A DNA stretch of 64,000 nucleotides, taken from positions 434,001 through 498,000 of the forward strand of contig NZ_FQVN01000004.1 of the NCBI RefSeq assembly GCF_900129375.1, written 5' to 3'. The translations under genes were made by a program, and so were the position numbers. Below are positions 50,780-59,900 of the stretch, piece after piece. The DNA comes from Streptoalloteichus hindustanus. GTDB lineage: Bacteria; Actinomycetota; Actinomycetes; Mycobacteriales; Pseudonocardiaceae. Below the pieces are notes generated by a model. The model saw only the letters and a program-made list of their open reading frames with translations, was not told the DNA's origin and did no database searches. Numbering within the stretch: position 1 is the first letter of the stretch; each line of letters begins with the position of its first letter.

Positions 50780-52399
50780 TCAGGCCCGCGTTTCGGCTTG
50801 TTCCTTCGGAACCGGCGCGGTCCTCGCCCGCTGTCCCTGGCTGAACAGGAGACAGAACAGGGCGGCGGCCACCAGCACCACCGCGCACGCCACGAGGGTG
50901 GTCTGCATGGCGTTGACGAAGCCGGCGGCGAACGTGTCGGTGGCGACGCGTTCGTACAGGCTGGTCGTGGCGGGGTTCAGGTCACCGGGCGGCGTGGGCG
51001 GACTGTAGTGCCGCGCGGCGGCGGTGCTGTTGTCGACGAACTGCGCGCGCAGGTTCTCCGGTAGCTGCCCGGCGCGTTTCTCCGCCTCGCTGTGCAGGGC
51101 CGAGGAGAGGCGGGCCGACAGCAGGGCGCCCACCACCGCGGTGCCGAGGACGCCGCCGACCTGCCGAACGGTGCTGGAGACGCCGGAGGCCGCCCCGGCC
51201 AGTCGTGGGTCGACACCGTCCATGGTGGCCTGCTGCAGCGGTGCGAACGTGGCGCCGCTGGCGATCCCGATGACGGTCAGGCCGGGCAGCAGGCTCCACG
51301 CGCTGCTGGTGGGGCCGGTCGTGGCCACGAGCACCAGCAGGCCGACAGCCAGCAACGTCAGCCCGACCATGAGGACGCGCTTGCCGCCGAACCTGTCCGA
51401 CAGCCGCCCGGCGTAGGCCGAGCCGACCGCGGTGAGCACGGCGTTGGGCAGCACCACCATGGCGGTCTCCAGCGCCGAGTACCCGCGCGCCATCTGCAGG
51501 TACAGCACCAGCACGAACATGATGCCGATCATGCCGAGCTGGAAGACGAACCCGACCCAGTTGCCGACCGCGAAGTCGCGGGCGCGGAACAGGGAGAGCG
51601 GCATCAGGGGCTCGCCCCGTTGCCGGTGCTGCCACAGGACGAACACCACCAGCAGCGCGAGGCCCGCCACGATGACCGAGGGGATGCTGACCGGCCCGGC
51701 GATCGCGCCCCAGCCGTAGCGTTCGCCCTCGATCAGTCCGAACACGACGCCGCTCAACCCGGCGGTGGCCAGCGCGACGCCGACCAGGTCGAGCCGGTGG
51801 GCGCGGCCCGAGCGGAGGGGCGGCACGAAGGCCAGCGCGAGCCCGACGGTGACGATCCCGACCGGGACGTTGACGAAGAAGATCCAGCGCCAGCCGAGGT
51901 GGGCGAGCAGGACGCCGCCGACGACCGGGCCGAGGATCGGGGCGAAGCCGACGATCGCGCCGAACAGGCCGAACGCGCGGCCGCGCAACCGCGGCGGGAA
52001 GATCGTCAGGATCGTCGAGATGACCTGCGGGAACAGCAACGCCCCGCCCAGCCCCTGTAGCAGACGGGCGACCAGCAACTGGCCCGGCGAGTCGGCCAGC
52101 CCGCACAGCGCCGAGGCGACGGTGAAGGCGCCGACGCCGACCACGTAGAGCCGGCGGTGGCCGAAGACGTCCCCCAGCCGCCCGGTGGTGACCAGCAGCA
52201 CCGAGAAGACGAGCAGGTAGCCGTCGACGATCCACAGCACCTGGTCGTAGGAGGCGTGGACGCTGTGGATCAGCGTCGGGATGGCGACGTTGACGACGGA
52301 CCCGTCGAGCAACGCCATGAAGAAACCCATGCACATGATCGCGAGGACCAGCCACGGACGCCGCGTGACCGGTCGCTCGGCGGTGTTGACTTCCGGCAC
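50780..52399 (-). CDS. MFS exporter, DHA2 (EmrB/QacA) family
   Basis: A 539-residue transporter with 14 hydrophobic segments. Landmarks: FFMALLDGSVVNVAIPTLIH, TTGRLGDVFGHRRLYVVG, FPQVISTILTIFPPRLRGRA and a large extracytoplasmic loop near residues 430-470 (SSALHSEAEKRAGQLPENLR) before the last helix, as in Actinobacteria drug pumps. The GTG at 52399 has GGGAGG at proper distance, so the open frame to 52582 is excluded. The 474 bp upstream contain no gene and may be a long leader. No regulator is adjacent. Confidence 0.9.
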   Translation of the reverse strand: MPEVNTAERPVTRRPWLVLAIMCMGFFMALLDGSVVNVAIPTLIHSVHASYDQVLWIVDGYLLVFSVLLVTTGRLGDVFGHRRLYVVGVGAFTVASALCGLADSPGQLLVARLLQGLGGALLFPQVISTILTIFPPRLRGRAFGLFGAIVGFAPILGPVVGGVLLAHLGWRWIFFVNVPVGIVTVGLALAFVPPLRSGRAHRLDLVGVALATAGLSGVVFGLIEGERYGWGAIAGPVSIPSVIVAGLALLVVFVLWQHRQRGEPLMPLSLFRARDFAVGNWVGFVFQLGMIGIMFVLVLYLQMARGYSALETAMVVLPNAVLTAVGSAYAGRLSDRFGGKRVLMVGLTLLAVGLLVLVATTGPTSSAWSLLPGLTVIGIASGATFAPLQQATMDGVDPRLAGAASGVSSTVRQVGGVLGTAVVGALLSARLSSALHSEAEKRAGQLPENLRAQFVDNSTAAARHYSPPTPPGDLNPATTSLYERVATDTFAAGFVNAMQTTLVACAVVLVAAALFCLLFSQGQRARTAPVPKEQAETRA

Positions 52400-52873
52400 T
52401 CCGGAGACCTCCCAGGGAAACCGGTTCCGCGGGGAGGCGACCTTGACCAGGCCAGCACCGACCAGGTCAACACCGACCGGGCCGTCGCCGCCAGAACGGC
52501 GCTCACGCCGGAACACGGCCCCCGGCAGGTGCCCGGGAACGCGGAAGGAAGCGGAGGGCTGGACGCGCGTCGCCACCACCACAGAACACCCTTTTCCAGG
52601 ATGTGGTGAGCGACTTCCACCTTCCCCACGTCATCGGGACCCGGGTGAAGCTGGTTGGCGAGGCGGAAAGCCCAACGGTGAGAAGTCGGGGCGCAGCCTA
52701 ACACAGCGTGTTCGGCCCGTGGCGGGCCGCCAGGAGGGGGCCTGCGGTGCTCGCCGAAGAACCGGACGGACGGGACGTGTCCCACCGGGGCGTTCCGGGC
52801 CGAGCTTCCGCTCGCCCGGCGTCAACCCGCGTTAACCCGCTTGACGTTGACACTGTGACAAGGTCTTCACTGG
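52400..52873. other. Long non-coding region upstream of exporter and HEAT gene
   Basis: 474 bp between the leftward exporter and rightward HEAT gene. I see no credible gene. The exporter transcript may carry a leader of up to several hundred bases, which would allow attenuation, but I could not identify a leader peptide or hairpin pair with confidence. Confidence 0.4.
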
Positions 52874-53569
52874 GTGCCGGAGGTGGTTCCCATCAACTCG
52901 ACCCCGAGCGATTCCCCCAACCCGCGCCTGCTCGACGCGCTGGGCGCCGACAACTCGTCGACGCGGCTCCAGGCGGCCCTGGCGGCGGGCACGAGCCCCG
53001 ACCCCGCCCTGCTTGAGGCGCTCGTGGAGCGGTGCGCGGTCGAGCCGGACTTCTTCGTGCGCGACATGCTCACCTGGGCGTTGACCCGCCTGCCGGCGGA
53101 GATCACGGTGCCCCGGCTCCGCGCGGAGCTCGGTTCCGAGCGCGCCCAGGCCCGAAGCCAGGCGTTGCACACGCTGTCCAAGATCGGCGACGGAAGTGTG
53201 TGGCCCGCGATCACCCGGTCGTTGCTGCACGACGCCGACGACGAGGTCGCGCGAAGCGCGTGGCGTGCCGCGGTCATCCTCGTGCCGGCCGGGGAGAAGA
53301 AGGGGCTGGCCGCGGACCTGGCCGCGCAACTCGGTCGCGGCGACCGGCACGTGCGACTGAGCCTCAGCCGGGCGCTCGTCGCGCTCGGCGACCTGATCGA
53401 GCCGGCCCTGCGGACGGCGATGGCCAACGCCGACCCGACGGTGCGCACGCACGCCCACGCCACGGAGCTGCTCCTCCGCAACCCCGAGGCCAACGTCGAC
53501 TCGGTCATCGAGGAGGCGAAGCGCATCGTCGCGCTCGGCCCGGAGCGGGTCGAGGGAACAGCGTGCTGA
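52874..53569 (+). CDS. HEAT-repeat protein
   Basis: A 231-residue protein made of alpha-helical repeats of about 30 residues: DFFVRDMLTWALTRLPAEIT, AQARSQALHTLSKIGDGSVW, DEVARSAWRAAVILVPAGEK, DRHVRLSLSRALVALGDLIE and DPTVRTHAHATELLLRNPEA. HEAT repeats form a curved scaffold for protein binding; no catalytic domain. GTG at 52874 chosen; a second GTG at 52883 is possible. The MerR-HEAT gene overlaps its end by 7 bp, which implies a complex of the two proteins in a fixed ratio. Confidence 0.82.
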   Translation: MPEVVPINSTPSDSPNPRLLDALGADNSSTRLQAALAAGTSPDPALLEALVERCAVEPDFFVRDMLTWALTRLPAEITVPRLRAELGSERAQARSQALHTLSKIGDGSVWPAITRSLLHDADDEVARSAWRAAVILVPAGEKKGLAADLAAQLGRGDRHVRLSLSRALVALGDLIEPALRTAMANADPTVRTHAHATELLLRNPEANVDSVIEEAKRIVALGPERVEGTAC

Positions 53570-54576
53570 TCGGCGAGGTGGCGCGCCGCTCGGGGGTGAG
53601 CACCCGGATGCTCCGGCACTACGACTCCCTCGGGCTGGTGCGGCCGACCGGCCGCACCGTGGGCGGCTACCGCGAGTACTCCGCCGAGGACATCCGCCGG
53701 ATCTTCCACGTGGAGATCCTGCGGTCCCTGGGCCTGTCGCTGCGCCAGGTCGGACGCGCGCTGGCGGACCCCGCCTTCGCGCCGTCCGCCCTGGTCGGCG
53801 ACCTCATCCGACGGACCGAGGACCGGCTGAGGCGGGAGCGGGAGCTTCTGGAGCGGCTCCGCGCGGTCGACGCCTCGGCGCCCTCCGGCTGGCAGGACGT
53901 CCTGCGCATCGTCGAACTCCTGCACGGGCTCAACTCGCCCAGCGCCGCGCACCGCCAGCAGGCCGTCCTGGCCCCGGCCGACGACGCGCCGGTCCCCACC
54001 GAGGTGCTGGCCAGGGCGGTCCTCGCCGAGTCCGATCCCCACGTCGCCGGCGCCCTGCGGTGGGCCCTCGCGCGGGCGGGCGGCGACGGTGTGGCGAGCG
54101 TGGCGCCCGGCGTGCACTCGGCGGACCCCGCCATCCGGCGGCGGGCCGTCCTGGCGATCGCCGAGATGCCCGGCGACGAGGCGAACGCGGTGCTCGCGGA
54201 CGCCCTCGGGGACTCGGACCCGACGGTGCGCGGGCACGCCGCTCTGACCCTGGGCCGGCGCGGCGCGACCGCCGCCGTGCCGGCCCTCGTCGGCATGGTG
54301 GTCGAGGGCACGAACGACGTCGAGGCGGCCGAGGTCCTGGGAACACTGGCGCTGGACCCCGCGTGCGCGGACCGGATCATGAGTGCGCTGGTCGACGAGC
54401 TCGCCGCGCACACCGCGGACTCCGCGGTGCGGATACGCCTGACCCAGGCCCTCGCCGAGATGCCGGCGCCCCTCGCACGGGGCGTCCTGCGGCGGTTGGC
54501 CCACGACGACGACCGGGCTGTCGCCCTCATCGCCTCGGCCCTCGCAGGCGAGCTCGACGAGCCGTCCGAGGACTGA
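53563..54576 (+). CDS. MerR regulator with C-terminal HEAT repeats
   Basis: A 337-residue protein. MerR HTH at residues 1-70 (LIGEVARRSGVSTRMLRHYD; GGYREYSAEDIRRIFHVEIL), a dimerisation helix to about 105, then helical repeats such as ADPAIRRRAVLAIAEMPGDE, DSDPTVRGHAALTLGRRGAT and DSAVRIRLTQALAEMPAPLA. So the usual small effector domain is replaced by a protein-binding solenoid. GTG at 53563 overlaps the upstream stop (GTGCTGA). The preceding gene encodes free HEAT repeats, so the two probably bind each other or compete for one partner. Target unknown. Confidence 0.88.
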   Translation: MLIGEVARRSGVSTRMLRHYDSLGLVRPTGRTVGGYREYSAEDIRRIFHVEILRSLGLSLRQVGRALADPAFAPSALVGDLIRRTEDRLRRERELLERLRAVDASAPSGWQDVLRIVELLHGLNSPSAAHRQQAVLAPADDAPVPTEVLARAVLAESDPHVAGALRWALARAGGDGVASVAPGVHSADPAIRRRAVLAIAEMPGDEANAVLADALGDSDPTVRGHAALTLGRRGATAAVPALVGMVVEGTNDVEAAEVLGTLALDPACADRIMSALVDELAAHTADSAVRIRLTQALAEMPAPLARGVLRRLAHDDDRAVALIASALAGELDEPSED

Positions 54577-54586
54577 ACCCGACGGG

Positions 54587-55213
54587 TCAGTCGGTGGTCG
54601 ACCGGGACGCGCCGGAGGGGGAGCGGTGCCGATCCAGGATTCCCTCGACGACCCTCATCAGTCGATCTCCCACCTGGTCGATGCTTCCGTTCTGCGTGCT
54701 GACCTGCGCGCCCTCGAGCGCGAAGGTGATCTCGGCGGCGGCCTGCTCGGGGTCGGGCAGCCCGGCCTGCGCGCACATACCGACCAGCCGGCGGGTCTGG
54801 CGGGCCTTGTGCTGCTCGATCACCTGGCGGGCGGGGTGGGACCGGTCGGGCAGCTCGGCGAGGGAGTTGATGAACGGGCAGCCCCGGTGCGAGAGCCTGG
54901 GTAGGCCCTCGGCGATGAAGCGGGCCAGGCCCAGGATCTGCTCCGCGGGCCGGCCGGGGTGTTCGGCCTCGACCCGGTCGAAGGCCGCCTGGTAGTCGGC
55001 GGCGACGATCCGCAGCCACTCCGCCACCAGCGCGTCCTTGGTCTCGAAGTGCCGGTAGATCGCCATCTTGGTGGTCCCGGCCCGCTCGGCGATCGCCTGG
55101 AGGCCGACCCGCCGGATCCCCTCGTGGTGGAAGAGCTCCTCCGCCGCGTCGAGGATGCGCTCACGGGGCGGCAGTGTCGCCACCCTGCTCGGCCTGCTGG
55201 CGGTCGATGCCAT
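54587..55213 (-). CDS. TetR family transcriptional regulator
   Basis: A 208-residue regulator with HTH RRVGLQAIAERAGTTKMAIY and YRHFETKDALVAEWLRIVAA. The Cys-containing C-terminal region GLPRLSHRGCPFINSLAELP is that of the group controlling flavin- or aldehyde-type responses. ATG at 55213 with GGAGCAG upstream. It diverges from an amidase gene and two GATAC-based dyads lie in between. Confidence 0.92.
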   Translation of the reverse strand: MASTASRPSRVATLPPRERILDAAEELFHHEGIRRVGLQAIAERAGTTKMAIYRHFETKDALVAEWLRIVAADYQAAFDRVEAEHPGRPAEQILGLARFIAEGLPRLSHRGCPFINSLAELPDRSHPARQVIEQHKARQTRRLVGMCAQAGLPDPEQAAAEITFALEGAQVSTQNGSIDQVGDRLMRVVEGILDRHRSPSGASRSTTD

Positions 55214-55283
55214 GACTGCTCCGTGACGTCCGGTCGGTTGTGGGGCCCCTTGCCCGCTGCTATGGTACCAGCCCGTCCCATGT

Positions 55284-55320
55284 GATACCGCTCGGTATCG
55301 TCCGATACTCGGTGGTATCG
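55284..55320. promoter_or_regulatory. Two TetR-type dyads before the amidase
   Basis: GATACCG-CT-CGGTATC (55284-55299, perfect) and CGATAC-N6-GTATCG (55303-55320). Their shared GATAC half-sites suggest one regulator at both. Confidence 0.75.
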
Positions 55321-55341
55321 CTTCGTCCTCCGGGAGTGGCA

Positions 55342-56793
55342 GTGAGAGTGAGCGAGTACGTGGGGTTCGACGCGGTCGGACTCGCGGAGCTGGTGGCCCA
55401 CGGCGAGGTGACCCCCGCCGAACTGGAGACGGCCGCACGCGAGGCGGCGCGGGCGGTCAACCCGCGGATCAACGCCATCGTCGAGACGTGGCCGGCCGAC
55501 GACGAGCCCACCCCGGGCAGCGCACCGCTGGCCGGGGTCCCGTTCCTGATCAAGGACATCGCGGTCGCGATGGCGGGGAAGCGGATGGAGCTGGGCAGCC
55601 GGCTCGCGGCCGGCCACGTCGCCGGCGCCGACTCCTCCCTGATGCGCCGCTTCCGCCGAGCCGGCCTCGTGACCTTCGGCCGCACCACGACACCGGAGAT
55701 GGCCTACAGCAACACGACGGAACCCGTGCTGTACGGCGCCACCCGCAACCCGTGGGACCTGGAGCGGAGCGCGGGCGGATCCAGTGGCGGCGCCGGCGCG
55801 GCCGTCGCGGCCGGGGTGGTCCCGATCGCCCACGCCACCGACGCCGCCGGCTCCATCCGCGTCCCCGCCGCCTACAACGGCCTCTTTGGTCTGAAACCCA
55901 CCCGCGGCCGGGTCTCCGTGGGCCCCCACTTCGACGAGATCTTCAACGGCCTGGCCGTGCACGGCAGCGTCAGCCGCACCGTGCGCGACAGCGCGGCACT
56001 GCTCGACGCGATCCGCGGCCCGGAACCGGGTGACCCCTACGTCGCCCCGGAGCCGCCCCGCCCGTACCTGGAGGAAGTCGCCCGCCACCCGGGCTCGCTG
56101 CGGATCGGTGTCCTCGCCCAGTCGTGGGGCGGACACCGCCCCACCCCACCCGTGGCCGAGGCCCTCTCCCGCACCGTGCGCCTGCTCGAATCCCTCGGCC
56201 ACCGGGTGGCGGAGGTCGAGGTCGACCTCGGCGTCGACTGGGAGGAGTTCGTCCTGGCCAACGCCCGCCAGTGGACGGCCAACCTCACGGCCTCGGTCGA
56301 CGAGCTGGCCGCCGCCCTCGGCCGGCCCGTCGACTCCTCCACCCTCGAACCGCCCACCCTCGCCAGCTACCACTACGGGCAGCGGGTCAGCGGCGCCGAG
56401 TTCGTCACCGCGCTCGCGATCCGGAACCGGGTCGCGCGCAGCCTGGCCCGCTACTTCGACGCGCACGACATGCTGCTCACCCCGACCGTGCCGGACCTTC
56501 CCGTGCCCCTGGGCACCCACGCCGAGGGCGCGGAGACGCTGGACGGCCTGGGCTGGCTCCGCCGCCTCTTCGACCACTCGCCGTTCACCGCGGTGTTCAA
56601 CGTGGCGGGCACCCCCGCCATGTCCGTGCCCGTGACGGCCGACCCCGAGACCGGACTCCCGATCGGCATGCACTTCGCCGCCGGCTACGGCCTCGAAGAC
56701 CGCCTCTTCCGCCTCGCCGGACAACTCGAACAGGCAAGCCCATGGTCGACCCGAACCCCCACCGTCTGGGCAGGAAACCCCACCGGCCGCTGA
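55342..56793 (+). CDS. Amidase signature family hydrolase
   Basis: A 483-residue amidase. Catalytic Lys in [13 protein letters not shown] near residue 75, Ser-rich loop [16 protein letters not shown] near 150 and nucleophile Ser in [16 protein letters not shown] near 174. N-terminal [20 protein letters not shown] is the usual helix. GTG at 55342 has CGGGAG five bases upstream. Similar proteins hydrolyse aryl or acyl amides; the divergent TetR with paired operators indicates induction by a substrate. A terminator lies 40 bp after the stop. Confidence 0.9.
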   Translation: MRVSEYVGFDAVGLAELVAHGEVTPAELETAAREAARAVNPRINAIVETWPADDEPTPGSAPLAGVPFLIKDIAVAMAGKRMELGSRLAAGHVAGADSSLMRRFRRAGLVTFGRTTTPEMAYSNTTEPVLYGATRNPWDLERSAGGSSGGAGAAVAAGVVPIAHATDAAGSIRVPAAYNGLFGLKPTRGRVSVGPHFDEIFNGLAVHGSVSRTVRDSAALLDAIRGPEPGDPYVAPEPPRPYLEEVARHPGSLRIGVLAQSWGGHRPTPPVAEALSRTVRLLESLGHRVAEVEVDLGVDWEEFVLANARQWTANLTASVDELAAALGRPVDSSTLEPPTLASYHYGQRVSGAEFVTALAIRNRVARSLARYFDAHDMLLTPTVPDLPVPLGTHAEGAETLDGLGWLRRLFDHSPFTAVFNVAGTPAMSVPVTADPETGLPIGMHFAAGYGLEDRLFRLAGQLEQASPWSTRTPTVWAGNPTGR

Positions 56794-56832
56794 GAGAACC
56801 GGGACCGCACAGGGGAGGACCACGCGCTGAGC

Positions 56833-56869
56833 GAGCCGGGCAACGGTGGAGGACACCGCTGCCCGGCTC
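56833..56869 (+). terminator. Terminator after amidase
   Basis: Outer stem GAGCCGGGCA/TGCCCGGCTC and inner stem CGGTG/CACCG, with single-base bulges. Confidence 0.7.
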
Positions 56870-56961
56870 AACCACAAGTGCGTCCCATTGGTCGTTGTTG
56901 GCGCTGTTCGGCCCCTGATCGACTGATGCGCTGGATCGTCGCGTGCCGACCTGGGGGTCCT

Positions 56962-59900
56962 GTGTTCACGCTCGAGCAAACCGTCAACTGGGAAGACCGG
57001 GTGTTCGTGCCTTCGGCGGCCCTGATGAGCGTCGGCGCGGACGGCCGGGTCTACCTGGTCGATTCCCAGTCGAACGGGCAGAACAGGGTCAACTACCTCC
57101 TCCGCATGGCGCCCGACGGGAGCGCCCGGCGCGGTCTGGGGTACCTGGCCGGGGCGGACACGCTGACGTCGGCCACCGCGAACAAGGCCGGCTACGTGGC
57201 CACGTCCGACGCGCACTTCGCCGGGGCGGTCCGGGTGTTGGGCCCGGACCTCGACCCCGAGCCGCTCGGGCGGTGGGTGGGCTGCTACAACGCCGTGAAC
57301 TACGATGCGCCGCGACGGGTGGAGGCGGGAGCGGTCAGCGGCCGGTTCTACGCGTTGGCCCAGGACGGGCTGTCGGCGCCGGGGGAGCCCGGCAAGCTGG
57401 CCGACCCGACACCGCACATCGTCGCCGTCGGCAGCCCGCCGGAGCCGATCACCGCCCTGGCCAGGTACCCGTTGTCGTTCCCGCCGGCCGATCCGCGGAT
57501 CCTGGTGGACTTCCGGGTGCGCGAGACCGGCGCCGCACCGGACTTCGCCCCGGTCTTCTACGTGCTGTACCAGCTCAGGCAGGAGCGGACCCGGTACCTG
57601 GCGAAGATCGACCAGACCGGGACCGTCCTGTGGAAGCGCACCGACCCGGTCATCCAACAGCTCTCGCCGGCAAGGACCGAGGGAGGGTGCGGGTTCGACG
57701 TCGACGCCGCCGGCCACGTGTACGTCGTCGAGCCGCAGCACGCCGTCCGGGACAGCTACCTGGTGCACCGCTACCACCCCGACAACGCGACCCTCGAACC
57801 CACCCGGCTGACCCTCACCGGCGATTTCCCCCCGCCGGTCGGAGCGCCCTACCGGGAGCTCCGGGTGCGGCAGAACCAGGTGCTCCTGCAGCGCCGGCAG
57901 GACCGCGAGCTGTACTCGGTGTTCGACCTCCCCGATCCCTCCACTTCGGACAGGAACGTGGTGTTCCGGCGGAGTGTCTCCGCCCAGCACGACCACGTGC
58001 GGGCGCGGTTCCTGGATGAGCCCACCGAAACCGCGTGGACGGCGGGGAGCACCGTGCGGATCGCGCTGACCGTCGACCGCGTTCTCGACGGTCAGCGCGA
58101 GCGCCTCCCTGTGGCGGGCTGGCGAGCGTGGCTGCGCTCCGTCGGCGGCCAGGACCACCGCAGGATCGACCTCGTGCCCGACAGCGGCGACCCCACCCTG
58201 TTCCGGCTCACGGTCCCGGCCGACATCAGCGGACTGCGGCAACTCACGCTGGCGCCGACCACAGGCCCGTACCGGATCGGGGCCGCTCCCCATCACCGGC
58301 TGCGGCGCATCGTGGAAGTGCGCCCGGCCGGCGCCACGGGCTCGGTGAGCCTGGCCACCATCACCGGCGCGGTGATCGGCCCCAACAACGAGCACGCCAG
58401 CGGTTACCGGGGGACGCTGAACCGCGCCCGGTACGCGGCCGGCGAGCCCATCACCTTCAGCGTGTCGGTGCGGCCGACCCCCTCGACCGCGCGGGACCTC
58501 GTGGTGCGGCTGGCCGACGCGACCGGGACGACCGCGGCACGGGCCACCGTGCGCGTCCCGACGGACAAGCCGCCCCAGGTGACGGTCACGGTGCCGGCCG
58601 CGGTGACCCGGCGACTGCGCCCCGGGGACTACCTGCTCACCGCGGACGCGCCGGGGATGACCGTCGCCACCCAGCCGATCGCGATCGGAACGGGGCACCC
58701 GATCAGCGGCTACCGCCGGGTCTGGTTCGGCGACCACACGGAGCTGTGGCCGACCGCGGACGAGCCGGTGAACTCGCCGTTCAGCGGCACCCACTGGGAT
58801 GACGCCGACATCGCCGCCGCGTACCTGGAGCGGGTGCGCCGCCAGGGCTGGACGATCGTCGTCGACCGGCTGGCCCGCCAGAGCGCCTCCTTCGCGCTCG
58901 GACACCCCGACTGGGACGCGGGCCTGCCGGTGATCGGCCCCACCAAGTCGCGCCTGGACGCCGACCCGACAGCCGTCGACTCGATCAAGCTCCGGCGGCT
59001 GTCCACGCTGCTGGAGGCCGTCAGCGGTTTCGGCATGCTCGGCATCCGACAACGCGCGACCCTGTTGGACAACGACGCCACGCTGCCCTGGCTCAACCAG
59101 ATCGACACCTCGGCCGAGACCAACAACGACAGCACCAGGCCCATCGACCGGTACTTCAACCTGTTCCGGACGAACGCCGTGTTCTCGGCCTACCGCGCGT
59201 TCGAGGGCTGGCAGTGGGCCGGCAACTGGTGGGCCAACGAGGGCTCCCCGGACGACCTCCCGTACGGACCGATGAAGCCGCACACCGGCCCGTACGTCGT
59301 CGAGTTGGAAGCGACGAGGAAGGACGGCAAGTGGCGTCCGTTGCTGGCCGCGATGCAGGAGTACGGCCTCAGCCACGGACCGGAGGCACAACGGCACCTG
59401 CGGCGCGCCCTGGCCATCGGCGCCGCGGCCGGCATGGGCCGCGGCGATCTGGTCACGTCGTTCACCGGCCCGTTCCGCCACATCCTGTGCTATCCGCCCG
59501 AGACCTTCACCGACGTCGACGAGGTCGACCTGCAGGCGCAGTGGGAGCAGTTCCCGCTGATGCTGCACACGGCCTTCGGTGTCGACTTCTACCCGCGGCC
59601 GGGCAAGCCGAGCACCCTGCACCAGGAGAACCTGAACGACAGCGGCACCGGTGACCAGATCCTCGGCCAGGCGTTCGCCGCGCTGCTGCGCGGCGCGAAG
59701 ACCAGCGGGCACGCCGACACGGTGCCCCGGTTCCGGCAACGCACCCTGCTGCCGGATCCCCGGTCCCTCGTCGCGGGGACGCCCTCGGTGTTCCGGGTGC
59801 TGGCCGACCTGCTGCACGAGTACGGCGAGTGGATCGGCACGTTCGACAACGCCGACCGGGTCGCGATCCTGGTGTCCCGCCGCCAGTTCGGCGTCGACCG

